From NCBI GenBank assembly GCA_949825045.1, contig OX463816.1, positions 11,899,579 to 11,963,578 of the forward strand: a stretch of DNA of 64,000 nt, written 5' to 3'. Below are positions 59,901 to 64,000 of the stretch, piece after piece; positions within the stretch are counted from its first letter, which is position 1, and every line of letters starts with the position of its first letter. The DNA comes from Argyresthia goedartella. Lineage: Eukaryota; Arthropoda; Insecta; Lepidoptera; Argyresthiidae. A program made the translations under genes and the position numbers. The notes beneath the pieces were generated by a model, which worked only from the letters and a program-made list of their open reading frames with translations, made no database searches and was not told the DNA's origin.

Positions 59901-61013
59901 TTAATTCAGAAGGAAACAAAGAAAGATCCAATTTTATCCACAGTAATTAGATACTTAAGTGATGGATGGCCCGATGTAAAAAACTTGAATAAAGATTTGT
60001 TATCATATTATAATATGAAAACGGAACTAAGTGTTGACAGAGACTGTTTATTTTGGGGGTATAGAATAATAATACCAACAGAATTGAGAGTGTCTGTTTT
60101 AAATGAGTTGCATAAAAGTCATTTTGGCATTGTTCGAATGAAGCAATTAGCAAGATCTTTCTTTTGGTGGCAAGGTTTAGATAAAGAAATAGAAAGTATT
60201 ACTTTTAATTGTATAACTTGTATGAAAAATCGAAAAAATCCGCAAAAGACCATGCAACCATGGCCAGCACCACCATCTGTTTGGTATCGTATACATGCAG
60301 ACTTTTTAGGACCATTTTATAACAAAATGTATCTTGTGGTCATTGACAGTTATTCAAAGTGGCCTGAAATATATGAGATGAATAACATTACTGCAAGTAA
60401 AACCATTGAAGTTTTTAAAAATATATTTTCTAGATTTGGGTATCCAGCTCACTTGGTAACTGATAATGGACCAACTTTTACTAGTTCAGAATTTAATGAC
60501 TATTGTAAAATGATAAATGTTAAACATACATACTCCCCACCATACCATCCAGCTACTAATGGAGCAGCAGAACGATTTGTCGAAACATTTAAGTCACATG
60601 TAACAAAAATTAAGGAAAGTGGAAATAGTTTAATATCTGCTGTTAATTTGTTTCTCTTTGATTACAGAAATATGCCTCATAGTTTAACCGGTGTGACACC
60701 GGCCAGACTGATGTTAGGTAGGGAACTTAGAAACAGATTTACATTATTAAGACCTCCAGCGATGGTAGATAAATCCTATGATTTGATGGAAAAACAAGTT
60801 AACAGCAAGGTAGGAAACCGAAAGACAGATTTCGTTCTTGGTGAAAAAGTCATGGTTAGGGATTACAGGAAAGGATATAAACCATGGATTCTAGGGATTA
60901 TAATAGAGGAATCAGTTCCAAATATTACATATATAGTGGATGTAGATGGGAATAGGTGGAAAAGGCATGTAAATCAATTGCTTAGATGTAGTGAAAGTTT
61001 AGAAATAAAATGA
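56976..61013 (+). CDS. Ty3/gypsy gag-pol polyprotein, 1345 aa
   Basis: A single uninterrupted frame carries all retrotransposon functions. In order: a gag-like N-terminus; two CCHC zinc knuckles (about residues 281-313, CFCCGANNHYKKEC and CSECGQQGHIYKMC); aspartic protease with LDTGSD (about 380); reverse transcriptase (about 530-700); RNase H (LTCDAS about 816, ETDN about 887); integrase with an HHCC finger (about 1043-1080) and a catalytic D-D-35-E triad in HADFLGPF, VTDNGPTF and GAAERFVE (spacing exactly 35). The C-terminal module ends WKRHVNQLL. The polymerase box reads VFIDNIY, so the second catalytic Asp is Asn. The ATG follows the leader and the antisense piggyBac unit directly. Confidence 0.95.
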   Translation: MSDDHKPRSWIYTLKKEELQVTLKSYNIPFEINSTVEELRKLLSNYCKEKEKTSEHENSENKNTKMTTSQYNIQPFNGENWECFEQQFECLILLNEVKEEKKVPLLLTKITSQVLEVLNCLCTPKKVTTFSFAELCQKLRDKYTPKKATAIERATFRNRNQLPTETIEEYVLQLRKLGGKCAFKDLEDQIKEKLIDGVYSKLIQFELLKSCTTEMSLEDTIIVARTVEGALIQTKHKESSVTEMFCYQQGQKMERGNNSKYRNKASKVNKTLTNNNNRESKCFCCGANNHYKKECRLIKKYCSECGQQGHIYKMCMRNKTTQKIYSVSEDTKSSDEQEVEAETSAAQMFNEYEMYSVNVSKVPPLYITLNIEGKTLDFQLDTGSDVTVIPCSDCEKFFNNRQISDCKVRFKNFDQTISEPVGILKGLTVKYKNEQRKLNVFVGNNKIPRILGRDWLNEFNLWPPKMETQHINFNNQINENSIAEAELYVKKRFTEVFSPGWGNFKGESIELKLKPEAKPKFHPVRRVPLALKEKVKSEISRLIENGRIVPVEYSQWGTPVVPILKPDGSVRLCGDYKTTINPHLEVDHFPLPHIDEIFETLKNGQYFCELDLKEAYLQAPLEKKSQELTTIVTEVGTYKYQYLPYGVSTGPGSFQRLMYNKLRDISNTSVFIDNIYICGETINDTLATLCKVLTKLQECEFKLKIEKCKLFTTSIDVFGFKITKNDISVNRKNIEPLLNAEVPKNITMLKSFLGKVTYYSRFLKDMAHIIAPLYDCTKNKKLQWTKECTDSFNKIKQKLACVSNLRHYNPDLPLILTCDASQVALGAIISNRDENGVVRPIAYASKKLNSTEVKYSAIDKEAMSIIFGVTKFYNYIYGRTFELETDNAALVRIFGPTKGIPKMAAKRLQHYAIFLSAFQYKIKHIKTSVNPADFLSRTLTENCEENMNMHSLCSEANITNTYYINNSEIEMLDWKLIQKETKKDPILSTVIRYLSDGWPDVKNLNKDLLSYYNMKTELSVDRDCLFWGYRIIIPTELRVSVLNELHKSHFGIVRMKQLARSFFWWQGLDKEIESITFNCITCMKNRKNPQKTMQPWPAPPSVWYRIHADFLGPFYNKMYLVVIDSYSKWPEIYEMNNITASKTIEVFKNIFSRFGYPAHLVTDNGPTFTSSEFNDYCKMINVKHTYSPPYHPATNGAAERFVETFKSHVTKIKESGNSLISAVNLFLFDYRNMPHSLTGVTPARLMLGRELRNRFTLLRPPAMVDKSYDLMEKQVNSKVGNRKTDFVLGEKVMVRDYRKGYKPWILGIIIEESVPNITYIVDVDGNRWKRHVNQLLRCSESLEIK

Positions 61014-61455
61014 AAACATTTTTTAGTTTTAAGAAACATCATTGTTTATTATCTTTATAAGTTCGTAGGACATTATTATAATTGTATGCTTTGCATGATG
61101 CCAAGAACTTAAAAAGAAAATAGCTAGAATTAAGTAATGTATTGTAATTGCATTTGTTTTTGTTTTTTATTTAAGTTCGTAGGACTTCCTTAGGGTTGTA
61201 TGTAATACATGATGCCAAGAATTAAAAAAAAAAAAAAACAAAAGCAACAAGTTGATACATAAAATTAGCATAATAAGTTTCTATAATAATATAAAAACAT
61301 AAATATACCAACATACGAGTACATGGTGTTTAGTATGAGTGTGTTTTCTTCTTAATTGGTAGGGGAGAGAACCTTGTATTCATTTTGATAAGTGGTAACG
61401 TGATTCAAGTTTGTATTACAAAATAAGATTTGTACTTATTTTATGTAGGGAAGAG
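61014..61455 (+). other. 3' noncoding region of the LTR element
   Basis: Two imperfect copies of a 60-bp theme, AAGTTCGTAGGAC and CATGATGCCAAGAA, lie at about 61059 and 61172. They may serve in RNA packaging or processing; this is inference. Confidence 0.6.
61447..61455 (+). promoter_or_regulatory. Polypurine tract
   Basis: AGGGAAGAG lies directly before the 3' LTR, where plus-strand DNA synthesis is expected to start. Confidence 0.8.
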
Positions 61456-61586
61456 TGTCAGGTATTCGATTGTATGTTTTGTCTCGCTCTCGCTTTCTTG
61501 TCATTTCGTTACTGTGCTAGTGGCATACGCTCTGATTTAATAAACCTATATTAATTAATTGTAGTGTTTAAACTGAAGATACAACA
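61456..61586 (+). repeat. 3' LTR
   Basis: 131 bp identical to 50131-50261. It is followed at once by the second CAGTG target copy (61587-61591). Confidence 0.95.
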
Positions 61587-61591
61587 CAGTG

Positions 61592-62078
61592 CAACTGTCC
61601 CTGTCGGCGCATACAGGCGAGCGAGGGGGGCCCCGACTCCCGCAACCTGCGGCATGGGGAAGCGGGGGACGGGGTCATATAAATATTGAAATCTGTCGCA
61701 CGCGCTCCTCGCTCTGTTTTGCGCCGGCGGACAATGCAAATTGTATGTTTAGGTCTAGAAAATAAGTAAATAAACGAATGTATACTGTTTTGTACATGTA
61801 AAATATAAGTTTGACATGAAAATAAAGAGATTTGAGTCCAGGGGAAGAGTGCGGGGTGAGGGGGGGTGGTCGCTCGAGAAATCGTATATAAGAGATGCCG
61901 ATTCGGCCCGGAATCATTCCGAATCCAGCACTCAAGAGGAAAAGTCATCAAGAGAAAGAAGACTCTCTGCGACCACCAGCCCTCTCTACCCCACCCTCCA
62001 GCCTGGCTCAACAGTGAAGAATTATCGGCATCTTTTATTTGAGAAGAGAAAAACCCTACTACAGTCCACGCTCCACAA
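61592..62078. other. Right half of the unidentified insert within the satellite
   Basis: GC-rich opening text is followed by AT-rich text and a TATATAAG box at 61885. A 114-codon plus-strand frame (61816-62160) runs into the satellite with no domain I recognise. The promoter-like layout could be part of an LTR of another element. Confidence 0.45.
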
Positions 62079-64000
62079 AAGTTCTAGACTAGTTTGGGTG
62101 GGTTCTCAGTCCTTTAAAGTCTTTACTGTTGTGGGTGTTCTGTTTGCTTTGAATGCATAGGTGGGATGGCGTTGTATTGTAAGTAAGAAAGAAAATTCAA
62201 AGTTCTAGACTAGTTTGGGGGGTCCTCAGTCCTTTAAAGTCTTTAATGATGTGGGTGTTCTGTTTGCTTTGAATGTATAGGTGGGATGGCATTGTATTGT
62301 AAGTAAGAAAGAAAATTCAAAGTTCTGCACTAGTTTGGGTGGGTCCTCAGTCCTTTAAAGTCTTTAATGTTGTGGGTGTTCTGTTTGCTTTGAGTGCATA
62401 GGTGGGGTGGCGTTGTATTGTAAGTAAGAATGAAAATTCAAAGTTCTGCACTAGTTTGGGGGGTCCTCAGTCCTTTAAAGTCTTTAATGTTGTGGGTGTT
62501 CTGTTTGCTTTGAGTGCATAGGTGGGATGGCGTTGTATTGTAAGTAAGAAAGAAAATTCAAAGTTCTAGACTAGTTTGGGTGGTTCCTCAGTCCTTTAAA
62601 GTCTTTAATATTGTGGGTGTTCTGTTTGCTTTGAGTGCATAGGTGGGATGGCATTTTATTGTAAGTAAGAAAGAAAAATCAAAGTTCTGGACTAGTTTGG
62701 GTGGGTCCTCAGTCCTTTAAAGTCTTTAATGTTGTGGGTGTTCTGTTTGCTTTGAGTGCATAGGTGGGATGGCATTGTATTGTAAGTAAGAAAGAAAATT
62801 CAAAGTTCTGGACTAGTTTGGGTGAGTCCTCAGTCCATTAAAGTCTTTTATGTTGGGGGTGTTCTGTTTGCTTTGCGTGCATAGGTGGGATGGCGTTGTA
62901 TTGTAAGTAAGAAAGAAAATTCAAAGTACTAGACTAGTTTGGGTGGGTTCTCAGTCCTTTAAAGTCTTTACTGTTGTGGGTGTTCTGTTTGCTTTGAATG
63001 CATAGGTGGGATGGCGTTGTATTGTAAGTAAGAAAGAAAATTCAAAGTTCTAGACTAGTTTGGGGGGTCCTCAGTCCTTTAAAGTCTTTAATGATGTGGG
63101 TGTTCTGTTTGCTTTGAATGCATAGGTGGGATGGCGTTGTATTGTAAGTAAGAAAGAAAATTCAAAGTTCTAGACTAGTTTGGGTGGGTCCTCAGTCCTT
63201 TAAAGTCTTTAATATTGTGGGTGTTCTGTTTGCTTTGAGTGCATAGGTGGGATGGCATTGTATTGTAAGTAAGGAAGAAAATTCAAAGTTCTAGACTAGT
63301 TTGGGGGGTCCTCAGTCCTTTAAAGTCTTTAATGTTGTGGGTGTTCTGTTTGCTTGGAGTGCATAGGTGGGATGGCGTTGTATTGTAAGTACGAAAGAAA
63401 ATTCAAAGTTCTAGACTAGTTTGGGTGGGTCCTCAGTTCTTTAAAGTCTTTAATATTGTGGGTGTTCTGTTTGCTTTGAGTGCATAGATGGGATGGCATT
63501 GTATTGTAAGTAAGAAAGAAAAATCAAAGTTCTGGACTAGTTTGGGTGGGTCCTCAGTCCTTTAAAGTCTTTAATGTTGTGGGTGTTCTGTTTGCTTTGA
63601 GTGCATAGATGGGATGGCATTGTATTGTAAGTAAGAAAGAAAATTCAAAGTTCTAGACTAGTTTGGGTGGGTCCTCAGTTCTTTAAAGTCTTTAATATTG
63701 TGGGTGTTCTGTTTGCTTTGAGTGCATAGATGGGATGGCATTGTATTGTAAGTAAGAAAGAAAAATCAAAGTTCTGGACTAGTTTGGGTGGGTCCTCAGT
63801 CCTTTAAAGTCTTTAATGTTGTGGGTGTTCTGTTTGCTTTGAGTGCATAGATGGGATGGCATTGTATTGTAAGTAAGAAAGAAAATTCAAAGTTCTATAC
63901 TAGTTTGGGGGGTCCTCAGTCCTTTAAAGTCTTTAATGATGTGGGTGTTCTGTTTGCTTTGAGTGCATAGGTGGGATGGCGTTGTATTGTAAGTAAGAAA
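62079..64000 (+). repeat. Satellite array, right part (16 units and a partial)
   Basis: Same 120-bp unit as 47700-49840, continuing past the window edge. From about 63420 to 63890 a dimer (AATATTGTGGG with AAAAATCAAAG, then AATGTTGTGGG with AAAATTCAAAG) is repeated almost exactly twice, a higher-order repeat different from the left side's. Confidence 0.95.

Larger units (their letters stand above)
50131..61586 (+). mobile_element. Ty3/gypsy LTR retrotransposon containing an antisense piggyBac-type gene
   Basis: A complete element: 131-bp LTRs, TG...CA ends, 5-bp target duplication, tRNA primer site, single gag-pol frame and polypurine tract. The two LTRs read identical, so insertion is recent. 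At 11.5 kb it is about twice a normal length, because its leader (50262-56975) contains the piggyBac-type transposase unit on the opposite strand. The short LTRs, single frame, two zinc knuckles and WKRHVNQL ending suggest the mag-like branch; that lineage call is tentative. No envelope gene is present. Confidence 0.93.

Noticed and set aside
47700..64000. Regular array as a CRISPR locus
   Set aside because: Units are near-identical throughout with no variable spacers, and the DNA is eukaryotic.

Overview
This is eukaryotic, intron-bearing, AT-rich DNA crowded with transposable elements. It looks like an insect nuclear genome, most likely a moth or butterfly. The reasons are two conserved animal genes with insect-like short exons, tRNA-derived SINEs, jockey-like and RTE-like LINEs, many short inverted-repeat elements and a piggyBac family member. 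The order-level assignment is inference. Genes occupy little of the window.

Layout. 1-5 kb: a jockey-like LINE (about 1700-4525), nearly intact but 5'-truncated and with one stop, sits inside an older LINE (about 1010-1700 and 4526-4915). 5.6-16.5 kb, plus strand: a complete seven-exon gene for mitochondrial phosphatidylglycerophosphate synthase (PGS1, 462 aa). Its introns carry LINE, SINE, P-like and foldback insertions. 16.87-17.45 kb: a GC-rich minisatellite that appears to derive from the last PGS1 exon. 18.8-26.5 kb, minus strand, convergent with PGS1: five exons of a rhomboid-family intramembrane serine protease. The N-terminal part was not found. Its introns hold a tandem duplication with a mariner-type element in one copy and a SINE in the other, and a second P-like element. 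26.5-47.7 kb: no recognisable gene, only scattered LINE, SINE and MITE remnants.

47.7-64 kb is a nest of elements. A satellite of about 120-bp units (18 units on the left, 16 or more on the right) is split by a sequence of unknown origin (49841-50130 and 61587-62078). That sequence is split by a Ty3/gypsy LTR retrotransposon (50131-61586) with identical 131-bp LTRs, a CAGTG target duplication and one 1345-codon gag-pol frame. Its leader in turn contains, in antisense, a piggyBac-type transposase gene that I can assemble from eight exons with conserved reading frame (824 aa), including an 8-nt first coding exon.

The two host genes are functionally unrelated: cardiolipin precursor synthesis in mitochondria, and membrane proteolysis of the EGF-ligand-processing type. 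All splice sites were read by eye from GT/AG signals and frame continuity. No transcript or database evidence was available.
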